DNA from: Azolla caroliniana
Taxonomy: Eukaryota > Polypodiophyta
Direction: 5' to 3'
NCBI GenBank assembly: GCA_043228905.1
Contig: JBHGNT010000007.1
Span: forward strand, 4,464,001-4,528,000
Length of the DNA: 64,000 nucleotides
Shown here in pieces: positions 13,103 to 25,305 of this stretch (positions are counted from its first letter, which is position 1; each line of letters opens with the position of its first letter). Under the pieces are notes generated by a model. That model was not told the origin of the DNA. It was given only the letters and a program-made list of their open reading frames with translations, and ran no database searches. Position numbers and translations under genes: made by a program.

Positions 13103-16100
13103 TCAAACCTTTGATTCAAATGATGTCTCTGTTCCATTATCCGATTTCTGTTTCACCACCTCGCTGTCATTTGCACAATCAGGACAAAAGAAATGCTTCA
13201 ACTTATTGACTCGCTCTGAACTCATATTAACACATGACGGGTGAAACCTGTTGAGAAAAGGAAAAGACACAGAGGCAGAAGTGTTAAGTGATGTGTTCTC
13301 ATCATTGAGTGAACCAGACCATTTAATTATTGATACAGATACATTGAACATTAAAAATTATAGGCAAATTATTTAGTACACTATTCACATAATTTAGTAT
13401 TGATCCGAAAACTTGAGCTTTTGGGATGACTGACATATAAGAATACCTTACAAGCAAAATCCTGAAAATTAAACATTTAAAGCCAGGATGACTTCTTCTG
13501 AATCCTTCACATACATGATCCTATTACCATAGATACATAAAACACTGTATTGAGATGGACATCAGGTATATCTCCACCATTATCAAATATTTATGCATAA
13601 CCTAATAGGATGCACATCTATGTTCGTGGAGGCCAAAATGGGAAAATGAGCATGAGATGGATAGTACATAGACAGAAGTTTAATGTTCTGCAAATTTAAA
13701 TAACCAAATGTGGTGTATATCACATATACATTTGGATTCATGAATGCTGTTGCCTGAAGGTCCCCCTTGTAACAATCCTTGTGTACCCCGCATTGGTAGC
13801 CTCATAACCGTGCGTAGTCTACACATTAAGACCCCTTCCAAATACACTTTTGGGGTCCTTCCAAAGGCCGTTGCCCCGAGGCCACCCTCACGGCGATGAT
13901 GGTGTACAAGCTCGACCTTCCTTGACATTGTCTGCCCCACGTTGCTCATCTGATAACCTAAACGGGTAGTCTACGCATCAAGACTCCTTGTCTTTAAGTT
14001 CACACCAGTACCCAGCATCAAAACTACAATTCTCACCTGGGAAACCTTATGGTATTGAAGCTTAGATTCCCAGAAAGCTGTTCCTCGTTCATTGCAAATT
14101 TTCTTCTGTATATATGCACTTCTTGCTCCTTCACATAATTCCTTAATCTGGTTCATAACCATGTTTAAACACAAAAAGGCCCTTCTTGTGTTTAAACTAG
14201 GGATCCTACCAATACCAAAATCAAACTTGGCAGATCCTCATATGGGGACCTTAACAACATTGAGGCTTGGATTATTGGCAAGTGACATTGGATTAGCATT
14301 GCAGCTCTAGTCTACCTCTCATACACGTGAATTTTCTTGCAGAGGAAACATCTGCTAGTCTCAACCTTGAAATTAGATGTCATGTGGCATTATCCCCCTC
14401 CTGAAAAAGGCATAATGTATCCAGCTGTGATTACATGGAGTTTATCACACACTCATGTGATATGCATTAATCTCTCGTTAGAACTTAGAAGGTCCATTTG
14501 CACATATAGTGCAACTCATGAGCCACAACACTGGGTGAAAGCCATACGTTACAAATACTAAGTGACTTTCAACCCATTCATGAGTGAGTCTATGGAAAAG
14601 ACGTAGAGGGAAGAGCAAATGCAAAAAGCGATGCTTCAAAAACAACTCCATTCAGCTCAACTAGAAGAATTGTGAGCGACAACCATGCCTGCATGACACA
14701 TAAATCAATAACATCTGGAACATAGTGCAAGAGAGAATTTTATTTCAAAAGAAAGGAAACAGAATGGCCAAGTTACCTACAGGGGAAATGGTACTTTCGT
14801 GAAGCCCAAAATAAAATTTTACTTCTCTTTTCATGTTTCATGCTTTCATCCCTCACTCAGCCAAAACCTCCAGTAGAATATCTTTATTTAGCAGTATCAA
14901 TCATTCCACATTTCCTCTCTCAATTTTATTGACCTTGAAGGTAAACATCAATTCTTGCTAAGTGGTTAAATTCGAATTTATTTAAAATTTAAATTTATCT
15001 TAGGAAACTCATGATTTTGGGATTTTCCCACTAGCATTTACAACTATAATATGCAATAACTACATGTATTTTGAATATTAACATATCACCCACCCATCTG
15101 AGAAGCATGCGCTAGCTTCACAACCAAACTTCAAAACTCAATTTCCTACCATCCATATTTGGAGCACTCTTAATTTGTCCAACAGCGCATTTGAATTGAG
15201 ACTTAACTCTGGATATCATGCATTGAATACATATATGGCATCATGTACGTGGTCATTGCTCTCTCATTTATCACATATTCATCTTAATGCACATTTACGC
15301 CATTCTAGCAATGCCCTCTTTGCCTCTTGGGTTTTATCCTCCCACTATGTCAATAATATTCTAATTATGAACCAACGAAACTCTCATTACCCCCATTGAT
15401 CATTTCAAGACACTCTTGTAAAACTCTAGACAAGTTCATCACAATTCTCGAATCAGATGTGGAGTTATTCCCTAGCTCATGAAGGATGACAAGTTCATAC
15501 TCTTATGAGCGTGGAAGAACTCTATATTGTGTATTAAACCCTGAGGTTCTTGTTTAGAGTTCTGTGGGAAGTATTTTACTGTTTTTGGCCAATGATTTCG
15601 TAGAATAATCTATTCTACAGAATTCTCATTGTTTGTTTGACCATTAGCTATCCTGAATTTTCTAAACTCCTAACATGGAGTATATATGATGTGTTTGGGT
15701 ATACAAACCCCTCAATCTTGCCAACACCAATTATTTCCCGACAATGTAACAGAGATCCATGCAAAATGTTGCTGATACGGCAAATGAATCTACATTGAAG
15801 TATTAGTTGAAGACTCCATGCAGATTGATATTAGTTTTGCAAACAAAAAAGTCAAGGAAGAGAATGGGGAGTCAAACAAATTGAGTGATGATCCCATGTA
15901 TACTGTCTGAATTTTCTTGACAAAAGTATATCTCAAGTTTGACACATCAATGTCTCATCAAGTTCACTAAACATGGAAATGAAACCAAAGATGTTAGAAG
16001 ACATCAGCGATTGAGAGAGCTCCTGAAAACTCCAATTCTCATGTTTTCATTTTAGCCACAAGCTACACCATCAAAACAATAATGGTCTCACAAGGAAAAC

Positions 16101-18596
16101 TTTGGGAGGTTATGCATGCAAAATTTCATTCATATTCGTTATAAAAAGTGCTTGTCCAAAAGCACACAAAAATATGCAATAAAAGTGGGAGTTCCATCAG
16201 AGGATAGTAATCACGACTTCTTGATAAATCCCTTTGAGAACATGTGCACGGCCTCTAGCCACATTAAGTTATCTAATGTGTCAAAAAATGACTGCTTCAG
16301 GAGGTGGGAAGATGCAAACCATGGAGGACATGTTAGAATGTTGTCTGTTCCCATGTGAGAAACCTTTACAAAAGATTACCTCGAGTAGAAGAGAGAGAAT
16401 TGAAGTCATGGCCAAGAACTTGCATCAACACTCAGATGTCCAAGAAGATCTTGATCTTGTCCTACATTAGCATAAACATCATGGCTGGGAGTGTAGTAGC
16501 TGCTCTGCTAGGTTGAATGGCAACTAACTAAAGAGGAATCACTGGAGAGAAGCCCATCATGAAACATCCCATAACAAGAAGCTTCCATGATATGTATGAA
16601 ACTGGCAACATGAAGGACTTCATCATACTCTGTCATCAATCAAACATTATGAAATCGGCATAGACCTTGACAAAGTCCAGTAAAAATATGTTTTATTGTT
16701 CGATAACATGGTCAGCTAGTTTGAAGATCATATAGCATAGTTTGCTTTATCATCAAACCAAAGCCACATGGATATTTCAAAGCAGGCTCAGTTTTTGGCT
16801 ATGTCAAATGTTCCAATGTGTTTTACTTCTATGACATTGGCATATCCAAGTTTCAAACAGCTAAACAAAACCAAGCTATCCCTGTCCTGCTGAAATTTCC
16901 CCCTTATCATTTCTGAATATGTTCACTTGCTTCAAAGATGAGAAATTGACATGAACAGACTAATTGAATGCACAAACCATAATTTTAAAAGCACACTTTA
17001 AAATGAGATGCATGGCACACATTACACATAACACTTCCTTATGATAATCTCATAGACGTGAATGATTATAATCTTAGATTGAATCTGTAACCACAGGTGC
17101 TGTTCTTATTTCTTACCAGTCCTTGCATTCCTCACATTGTATCATTAGGTCATCTGGATTGTAAGGCATTTCACATTTGCAATACCTGAATAATAATTCA
17201 GAATTCAAAAAACAACAGTCACTGATCTCCTCTTATAGAAACAAATAAAAAACCCTCCACTTACACTGCAACAAATTCCTAATAGCCATATGCTTGTCTC
17301 AAAGATTAAACATGCAAGTATAAATATAAGCCATCTCCCAAGTTCCAATAGCCATATGAGTGTCTCAAAGATTAGAACATTTGTATATATGAATACAAAC
17401 TACCTTCCACACCCCAATTAGTGTATTCTTGTCTCAAAGCTTAAAACATGCATGCATAAATATAAACTATCTTCCACATCTCAATAGTTATATTCGCGTC
17501 TCAAGGACTAACGCCCATGTATGAATATAAACTCTCCTCCACATCCCAGTAATGAATCATACACTTTCCTTAAAAATTAATTAATCCATGGACTAAGCAT
17601 AAACTCTTCTTTACATCCAGTGGCCATATGTAGCATTTCCCAAGGATTAACTCATGCATGTGTGAATGTAAAATCTCTTTCACTTACACTGCAACTTTGT
17701 CAGGTATGAAAGCCCCAGTAGATGCCTTGTATTCGAATCTACAGAAGTAGTCATCCGGTTCTACGTTCTCTAATTTTGTATAGCTTTTGAAGGTATGGAT
17801 AGTACATTTTCCTTCAATAGTGTCTGCACTCTGAGTATCAATGTGATCGGAAAGAAAAACTTCTTTTGACCCATGGAACTGCCGCCGGCCACCAATGGAT
17901 TCTTCTGGTCTATAATACCATCTCACTTCCACTTTCACATTATTCCTCCCATCTAACCACATTTTCTCAACTCTGGCCACATACGGTGGCTTTCCAGATT
18001 CTTGGTTTCGCATTAATATTGAATCACCAACTGCATATTTGAGAGTTTAAGTGATACTTCGGCCACAAAAGAATGTCAAATCAAGGGAAAATGGAATATA
18101 ATAAAGTTAGAAAAAGTTTTTAAAGGAAAAAACGAGATAAAAGATCAGAAAAAGGAGATGAAAATAAGATCAAAGATGATAAACATTAAAAGACAATAAC
18201 AAAGGAAGGATTTTCACATGAAAAAAACAGAGACATTTGAAAAAGAGAAACAGGAGAAGGAGAATGAAGAGTTGGTTTTTTAAGAAGTTTTGCAGATAAA
18301 AGAAGAAAAGGGGGGGTAGACAGAAAGATTGAGATATGGAAAATTAGAGGACAAAAACATAGAATAAACAGAGAAATGAATAATGAGGCCATAAACATCA
18401 CACCTGAACAAACTTTTACACATGAAAGGGAGACCAGAGACAAAGAAGAGCCATGGCCCAGAAGATACAGAAAAAGACCTCAAAAGAATACGAACAAATA
18501 AAGGGGAAAGAGATAAGAATTACCCATGACAACTTTGGTGGTGCCTTTGACAGTGTAGGAATCAACAGATTTCCTGGGGGCCCTGGTCTTAGCCAT
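13103..18596 (-). CDS. BAH-PHD histone reader of the EBS/SHL family (4 exons)
   Basis: Minus-strand exons 18596-18524, 18030-17688, 17185-17117 and 13247-13103 join in phase to 209 codons. The start [18 protein letters not shown] is EBS-like. Residues 25-138 form a BAH domain ([48 protein letters not shown]). Residues 141-190 form a complete C4HC3 PHD finger: [25 protein letters not shown], then CPDC. In Arabidopsis, EBS and SHL use the PHD finger to bind H3K4me2/3 and the BAH domain to bind H3K27me3, repressing flowering genes in the nucleus. Sequence alone does not settle which paralogue this is: the N-terminus favours EBS, while CEEC..WFHPSC favours SHL. Intron 3 is 3,869 bp and splits the PHD finger after its conserved Trp codon. 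Intron 2 carries a minisatellite that duplicates the splice donor. Confidence 0.93.
13248..17116 (-). other. Long intron 3 of the BAH-PHD gene
   Basis: It is bounded by GTAAGA at the exon 3 end and TTCTCAACAG at the exon 4 start, both on the minus strand. No gene is recognised inside it. A GC-richer island at 13740-13960 is followed by a second copy of GTAGTCTAC.CAT.AAGAC (copies near 13817 and 13965), which suggests an inserted element. The remaining open frames in the intron are short and featureless. Confidence 0.75.
17259..17695. repeat. Minisatellite of about 70-bp units in intron 2, reaching the exon 2 donor
   Basis: About six diverged units are spaced 65-72 bp apart. Each carries GTCTCAAAG.TTAA, then ATGCATG.ATAAATATAAA and a CTTCCACAT-like block. 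The 15-base string CACTTACACTGCAAC, which covers the end of exon 2 and its splice donor (17681-17695), occurs identically at 17259-17273 at the other end of the array. Confidence 0.85.
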
Positions 18597-18675
18597 GAGA
18601 AAGAAGAAGAAGAAGAAAACAGCCCTTGATTTTGTTGTGAAGCACCTTAAATTTTGAAGAATTAGGGAACAGAGT

Positions 18676-18945
18676 ACCTCCCCCACACACACACACACTC
18701 ACACACACTCTCACTCTCTCTCTCTCTCACACACACACACATTCACTCTCTCTCTATACAGATATGTATATACCACACACACAGTACACTCTCTCTCTCA
18801 CTCTCTCTCACACACACACACTCTCTCTCTCTCTCTCACTCACACACACACATTCACTCTCTCTCTATACAGATATGTATATACCACACACACTCTCTCT
18901 CTCTCACTCTCTCTCTCACACGCACACACACTCTCTCTAGCCCTG
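18676..18945. repeat. Compound (CA)n/(CT)n microsatellite in the 5' region of the BAH-PHD gene
   Basis: Long alternating CA and CT tracts lie 80-350 bases upstream of the minus-strand start codon, probably in the 5' UTR or proximal promoter. A block of about 55 bases containing CTCTATACAGATATGTATATACC is present twice, near 18745 and 18860, showing that part of the tract duplicated as a unit. Read from the gene's strand these are (GA)n/(GT)n tracts; GA tracts are a common plant core-promoter feature. Confidence 0.9.
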
Positions 18946-21900
18946 TTTCTCACATTTTAGGGACCCATGATATATACACACATATGCCCCCATTCTCTTC
19001 TCTCCCTTTTCACACTCGAATGCTCGGGCAACGAGAGCGCGCTACCGTGTTCTTGCGCGTGTTTCTCCATGTATGTATGTATTAGGAAAAGGAGGTTGCT
19101 GCAATTTGGCCTACAGGTTTAGAAGCACCTCCGGTATTAGGATTTGAATGGCTTCATATATCTCTTTGTTGGGTGTTCCTTGAAAGGCTTACGATCATAT
19201 GCCCCAATAACATTTGATCTGTAAACTCGTGATGCAAAGAAAAGGAGGTTGCTGCAATTTGGCCTAAAGGATAGAATCATGTCCGGTATTAGCATTGAAT
19301 CGCTTCATACATCTTTTGGGGGTGTTCCTTGATCATGGGCCCAAGGCTTACGACTCATATGTCTTAATAACATTGATCTATAAAGTCTATAAATACCTAC
19401 CTTAGTGCGCATCTCATTTTTAAATCCCTTGTAAATCATTTCTTGGTTTATCGTTTTAATTCAGCCTTAGAAAGCGAAGGGAGGATTCCACGAATTCGCT
19501 TATCCATGCACTACCTACATATATATAACATGTGACTCTCTCTAATAATGTTCAAGGGTTGTTCTTTTATCTAGAGTGGAGAAACATAAAAATTGCGTCT
19601 CTTTGAAGTGGGCAAGTGGGAGAGAAATCATTGAACTTCCATTGTCCGACTTTATTTATGCATTAATGGAAGAATGTTGTTAAACCCATATATGTATAAT
19701 GTAGCAACAAACTCCTATGGAGCATGGGGGACTTTGTAGGTTTCAAGGTGGGGTCCTCCAACTCCTAGGAAGCACAAAGCATATTGTGTCAAGGAATATA
19801 TGTCTTCTTCCTAAAAGCAAAGTCAAAATAGACTATCAAAACCCAACCACATAATGTCCTTGGTGGCCTTAAAATATTGGGGGTCCAAAGTGGGAAAACG
19901 TCGGTGCACCAACTGGATTAATGTGCATGGATTTAAGTGCATACATGGAGTCATATGGTCACTTATAATTAAATGTAAGGTAACTATCAACAATCGTTTA
20001 CATGGGACTCCAATAGACTCTTCATTGTCGTGGACTAGGTGGGTGGTTGAGCAATCTATCCATCAATTGAGTTGGCAATAATGGTTAAAAATCTTATGTT
20101 TTAAAGGAACCTTAATTGAGAGAACTAAGATTGTTGAATCACTTTGAACCATGCATTCTATTTCTATTGGTTCACATGGGAGGGGACAAGAGGGAGAGGG
20201 GAAATATATACCAAGAAGAGAATGAGATATCATTAAATGTAACTTCTTCACTTAATGATTTATTCATTCATGTTTCTCAACTCCGCTCCTTTCATATGAT
20301 CATTGGTATGACACTTTCATAACCTATTAACCACCAAGTCTTATTTCTATTTATATAATATTTATAAAATTATATAATTTGTGGGATATTTATGCTTCCG
20401 CAATTTCAAATTCTAGCAAATAGTTACTAGCTTTGGATTGGCGCAAGAAGGAGCCATGTTTTACCCCTCCCTTGTCTCATTTGACTATCCTTGTTTTCCC
20501 TCTCGAGCATTTTATAAAACCGCTATCCTCAAATTGCATTCTCCTTTTCAAGAGTTCTGCTTTCCCTTTTCAAAACTTTTACCCTTCAAGAGTACTCACT
20601 CCATGTTCTATTATTGGTTTGCATTCTCCACTCTTGAACTTTGTTATAAAATGTTATACTCTACCCAATCACTAGTTTCATGGCCTCATTTTCATGTGGT
20701 GATACATAGCACAAGACCACGCATAGCTCTATTTGGTTCATTGTGTCTCTTCCACAAGGAGCTATAGTAATTAGAGGTTTCTCAATAACCATCTATTGAA
20801 TCAACCCTTTGCCTCTTATGTTGACCTCTTTCATTGTAAGTTGTAATCAAACTACATTCTATTAATATGGGCACAATTCTTGTTTAGTATGTTGCATGAT
20901 GCATCTACATGGTTCTGCTTTGTGATTTCTTGTTTGAAAGCTTGGGCATGACATAAGGCATTTAATGCATAGCAAACATTGATTTGATAAGATTATATGT
21001 ATTCCTCCATCTTCATTATGGATAGTCACGTCTTCATTATGTGTTATTGCAAATGTACTTGGTCGGGTTGTTTGCATCGTGAACATAGTCCCGTCTTGGA
21101 ATATCTCTATTTCTTGCAACCTTTGGATAATGTTTTTGAGTGGTGTGATTGTTCGTGTGGAGTAGGCCCATACTAGGTATATACAAGGAAGTGTGAACCG
21201 TGGGACCTCTTGATATGTGTACTGGTTAAAGTTGGGCACATGCATGGGGATTTGTGAGGTGAGAACACATCACATTACTCATATGGACATATGGGCTTCA
21301 AGCATGGGATCCCCTTGCTAAGATCATGTGTAACTTATAAGATGTGTTCTATGTAGGGGATGGTCACTCAAGTGACATGCCTTTCTCCAATTGTTTTATG
21401 TAGGCGATAAAAGAACAATGATGTTGTTGCCTTGTTTTGAATTGCCAAACTTCGTTTGAATGAGACAGCAAACATCATTACAAGAAAATCTAAAGCAAAA
21501 AATGTTGGATGTCAGGTAACCAATATAATGATGTCACCAAGTTAAAAATATAGGCTTATAGTAAGAATTACATGTCATTTTACAAACATAAAGTTGAATT
21601 TACATCATATGGTGTCAAAAAACGGGGGTTGACATAATAATGTAGGGCCAAGCCATATGAGTGTATGTGAAGGGACCACTTATACGAAATAGAGTTTTGG
21701 TTTGGGCTTCCAAGTTTGGAAGGGTGATTCAACTGTATAGGTTTGGGACCTTGGTATACCTCTCTTCATGTATCCTTGCTCACTTTCGAGAATGTAATGT
21801 CCTACCACAAAGACATTCTTAACCATTATTAGCTTTGAAAAAGTAAGTTCGCACTGCTTTTACGCATTTAATGAACTTGAAATGCCTATTACCATTTTTT

Positions 21901-22290
21901 GTTATTACTAGCACAGAGTCACAAGCAAGGCATTTTTTACTGCCCATTGTCCAATGTATTTAGAGCTAGAGTAATTTTTTAACTCTTGAAACATGGATTG
22001 AAATAAAAAAACTTCAACACTATCTGAGCAACGAGCATACTAGAATTTTGAATCCATGGCTTGTCAAAAACATACAATACAAGCTATTATAACCATTTGA
22101 GACTTATATGTCATTACCAAACATCTAGACCATAAGAACCATAGTCCTAATTAGTAAGGTTAGCGAAAAGTTTTTATGGGTAGTGTTCAAGAAGACAATA
22201 TCTTGATATAGAAAAGCAATCACACTATCAACCCACCAAGAAAACACTCGGGGTACCTAATACATGAAGTGGTACACTTAGTTTTATAAA
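18946..22290. other. Intergenic, no gene recognised
   Basis: Upstream region of the BAH-PHD gene, followed by AT-rich spacer. It contains a 155-bp tandem duplication at 19083-19385. A sequence near 21474 resembles the start of a CACTA transposon end. Open frames of 60-127 codons in this stretch show no recognisable domains. Confidence 0.5.
19083..19385. repeat. Tandem duplication, two diverged copies of about 155 bp
   Basis: The copies (about 19083-19236 and 19238-19385) share GAAAAGGAGGTTGCTGCAAT and TTGGCCTA at their starts and TCCGGTATTAG, GGGTGTTCCTTG and AATAACATT further in. They lie 0.5-0.8 kb upstream of the BAH-PHD gene. Confidence 0.88.
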
Positions 22291-22769
22291 CCCTACACCT
22301 CAAAAAAATGCACACATGCGTTGACACTTGCCAAGTCTATACCTCGACCCATAAACAATCCATACCCCTCAAAAATTGAGATGCACAAAATATCCATAAC
22401 GAAACAATATTTCATCCAACATATACAAAGTGGCCCAATCCAAAAAACCCTAAGCTTCATGTAAAGTGTCATTGTCCCATAAACCACACATGAATGGGCT
22501 TTGTTCCACCAACCCCATACAATAACTATGTCAAGTGGCTCAAGCCCTAGAAATCCAAAATCTCTCGATATACACACTTACGTACTTACACCTACCTATC
22601 TCCCTACACACACATGCATACATATTACATACATACATACATGCATGCATCCGTATATATACACATGCAATGCTCGTATCTATTATGTATAAATACATGT
22701 GTCGATGCATAAATACACACATGTAGATTGATGGTGAGAGTGAATATGTGTATACATATGTATATGTAC

Positions 22770-24381
22770 CTGAATCAAGGGGTGTTGAGAAACTCCTCTT
22801 CAAAAGTGCCATAGGATTGCACCCTGAGAAGCAATTCTCTTTTCCCAAGTGGATGAAGCACGAGGATTGTGGAGTGGCTTTAGATGCATTATGAAATTCA
22901 CCAAGAGGAGGCAGGAGCCTTTGCTTCATACTTGAATTGGATCCATTAATTTGTTGAAGGGCAGGGGGTAAGGGCAAAGCACTTGGCAAGGAAGAAGAGA
23001 GAGTAACCTCTCCCTCCTCATTAGGACCTTTACCTTGATGATGGTGATTCCATAGCATTGATGATGATGACCTTTGCCTTGTGGGCAGCCTTGTGATGAG
23101 AGATGGTAGTGATGCATTTGGTGGGGAGGCCTGAAAAGCCCGCAAAGGCTTGGTTACCAACGAAATCCTTCTTGTTAGAGGCCTCATGAACCCCGAGCAA
23201 TCCGATATAGATTGGTTTGGAAGAGATAACCTCCTTAACAACCTAGGTTGCGGGGCATGATGATGCCGAGAAATGTCCGCGTCAGCGGCTGGCTCCGTGG
23301 TTTCTTGCACGGACATCCTTGTCTCGTGCCCGAATTTCGTTGTCTTTTGTCCGGACATCGGTATTTCTCGCCCAGCCACCATTGTTTCTTTCCTGGACAT
23401 TGGTGTTTTCCCCCCGGACATTGTTGTTGTCCGGGCGGATCTCGTAGTTGCTTGGCTGGACAATGAAGTAGTTTGCATGGGTGTCTTTGTTTTCCGCATG
23501 GATGTCGAAGTTCCACCCGATATCCTGCTTGTGTCCCCTGAGGTAGTTGTAGTTTGGCCAGACATTGTGGTTGTTTGGGTCGATATCCTCGACCCACTTG
23601 TAGATGATGAGAAATGCCATGGCCGGTTGGGGTTCGCGGGATATGTATTTACAAACAATAGCTTCTTAGTAGGCATCTTGTCCGGAAGAGGAGCGGAAGG
23701 AGGACCTATTTTCTGGTTCATCCGGAGTTGACCCTTGTCGAGAGTTGTGGAAGCTGCTGTGGAGACGGAGCTAGTGGGACGGGGTGAGCACAAGGTTCTT
23801 CTTCGTGACCCGACAAGCATATTCCGGGATGGATTCATTTGTCGGGAATCGGGATCGTGGTTCTCTCCATCTCCATGACAATGTTGATGATGTGTATGTT
23901 GACAATGCCGATACGAGGAGGAAGAAGTGGTCTTCTTGGATGAAGAATGGCAATCCATGGGTTTGCTAGGGTGTGACCTAATGTTGGTTGTGCAAGCGAG
24001 GGGCCTGCGGGGTCTTCGTTGGCCGGCAAGCTCTATGTTGGTAGTAGCATTTGTAGTTGAGTGGCCATCAGATGTGGTTGGGGGGGTCATTGCCTGCCCG
24101 AATCCGATGGTCGACCTTCTCTTCTTCATGGTTGTCGATGCCTCACATAGCAGTGATTGGAGCTCTTCTAATCTAGCCACCGCCCGATCGACCTAAACAA
24201 ACACCACAAATGCATAGATTACTATCTACTTTGTATGCCCATTTGCAGTTGAATTGTTTCTAGTAAATCTATGCATACACATATTTCTTTTAGTTATTAT
24301 TTATTTTTGGGGCTGATTTTCTAGTATCCCATTAGAGAATGATAAATTACCATATAGGCAAATGTATGTATGTCAAATTAA

Positions 24382-24430
<49 letters not shown>

Positions 24431-24794
24431 ACACACAGGCATATGTATGTAAGTAGGAATGTATATGTGCATATAATTGGGTATTTTGAGTTTAAATTTG
24501 TTTAGTGCCCCTTAATTAATCGGAATGCAAAACCGTGCTTTTGCTGAGGTAATTAGTTATTCAGAATACTGGTTTTTTTTTTAGCTAATTACAGTTGCCC
24601 ATTGGAGAAAAGAGATATTTCCTTCATTTTTTTGGTTCCTTCTTCTTCCATTCTTTCTTTCTTTCTTTCTGTCTGTCTGTCTGTCTTTGTTTTCTTTCTC
24701 AAGAAGAAGAACTATATACAAAATGAATGTTTTTCTTTTTCTTTTTTACCTTCTTGGCAGCAGCATGAGAGAGGAGGAGGTGTGGGTCTGCCAT
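22770..24794 (-). CDS. TANGLED-like basic Ser/Thr-rich protein, 3' end unresolved
   Basis: Exon 1 is 24794-24750 and encodes 15 residues, MADPHLLLSHAAAKK, ending in an AAG/GTAAAA donor. Exon 2 runs 24192-22770 after a TTTGTTTAG acceptor and adds about 474 residues. The junction reads AAAKK/VDRAVARLEELQSLL, close to the N-terminal signature of TANGLED (NKVDKCMARLQELQ), a microtubule-binding protein that marks the plant division plane. The intron position after NK/KK also fits. The rest is basic and low-complexity: His/Thr-rich, then a run of about eleven degenerate MSGQxTT-type repeats (roughly residues 205-320), then conserved-looking RRLSLPNQSISDCSGFMRPL and a C-terminal KENCFSGCNPMALLKRSFSTP. 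Exon 2 ends at CAG/GTACAT in phase 1. One possible last exon is 22546-22293 after TTTCTAG, but it looks non-conserved. The overall gene call is firm. The TANGLED identity rests on the N-terminus only. Confidence 0.7.
24387..24428. repeat. (TA)n microsatellite in intron 1 of the TANGLED-like gene
   Basis: About 20 uninterrupted TA dinucleotides followed by CACACACA. It lies within the 557-bp intron between the 15-codon first exon and exon 2. Confidence 0.95.
24655..24690. repeat. (CTTT)n-(CTGT)n tetranucleotide repeat
   Basis: Four to five CTTT units pass into four CTGT units, within intron 1 of the TANGLED-like gene close to its splice donor. Confidence 0.9.
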
Positions 24795-25018
24795 TGATCT
24801 TCTTCGTTGCAAAAATCACAATTTTGGAAAAGGAAGAAAGAAAGAAAGAAAGGATAGCAAGGCCAGGGGGGGGGTTTAAAACAATCTTGAGGATATAGAT
24901 ATATTTGGTTATGGAGATGGAGATGGAGATGGAAGCGCGGAATTGAAACAGTCTTGAGGATATAATTGGTTATGGTAGCTTTGAATGACTCTGAGAGACA
25001 GAGAAAGGAAGGATTGAA

Positions 25019-25021
<3 letters not shown>

Positions 25022-25054
<33 letters not shown>

Positions 25055-25074
25055 TGTGTGTGTGTGTGTGTGTG
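25022..25074. repeat. (GA)n-(GT)n microsatellite upstream of the TANGLED-like gene
   Basis: About 15 GA units are followed by about 10 GT units, some 230-280 bases upstream of the minus-strand start codon. On the gene's own strand this is (AC)n(TC)n, a pyrimidine-rich tract of the kind often seen in plant leaders. Confidence 0.93.
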
Positions 25075-25305
25075 TTCGTTGCAATGGGAGAGAACGAGAC
25101 AGGGGAGGGATGGGGGTCATAAATGTAAATATGTATAAAATTTCAACTTCTTTGTATCCAACGGTCAGAAAAGCCCTCTGGATTGAGACTATCCATCCAT
25201 CCATCATCATCCATTTCTTCTCAGGAGACACACACACACACACTCTCTCTCTCTCTCTCGTTCGTATACAGAAGAACCTCCGGTAGTCCTACCACTTCAC
25301 GGTAT

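Noticed and set aside
20433-20767. Two overlapping plus-strand frames of 80 and 109 codons
   Set aside because: Phe/Leu/Ser-rich translation of AT-rich DNA with no family features.
22293-22546. Final exon of the TANGLED-like gene
   Set aside because: The phase fits, but the 84 residues look like random translation; kept only as a possibility in the gene note.
23248-23731. Plus-strand frames of 72 and 152 codons rich in Val, Cys and Asp
   Set aside because: They read the opposite strand of the peptide-repeat array in the TANGLED-like gene; the repeat keeps several frames open.
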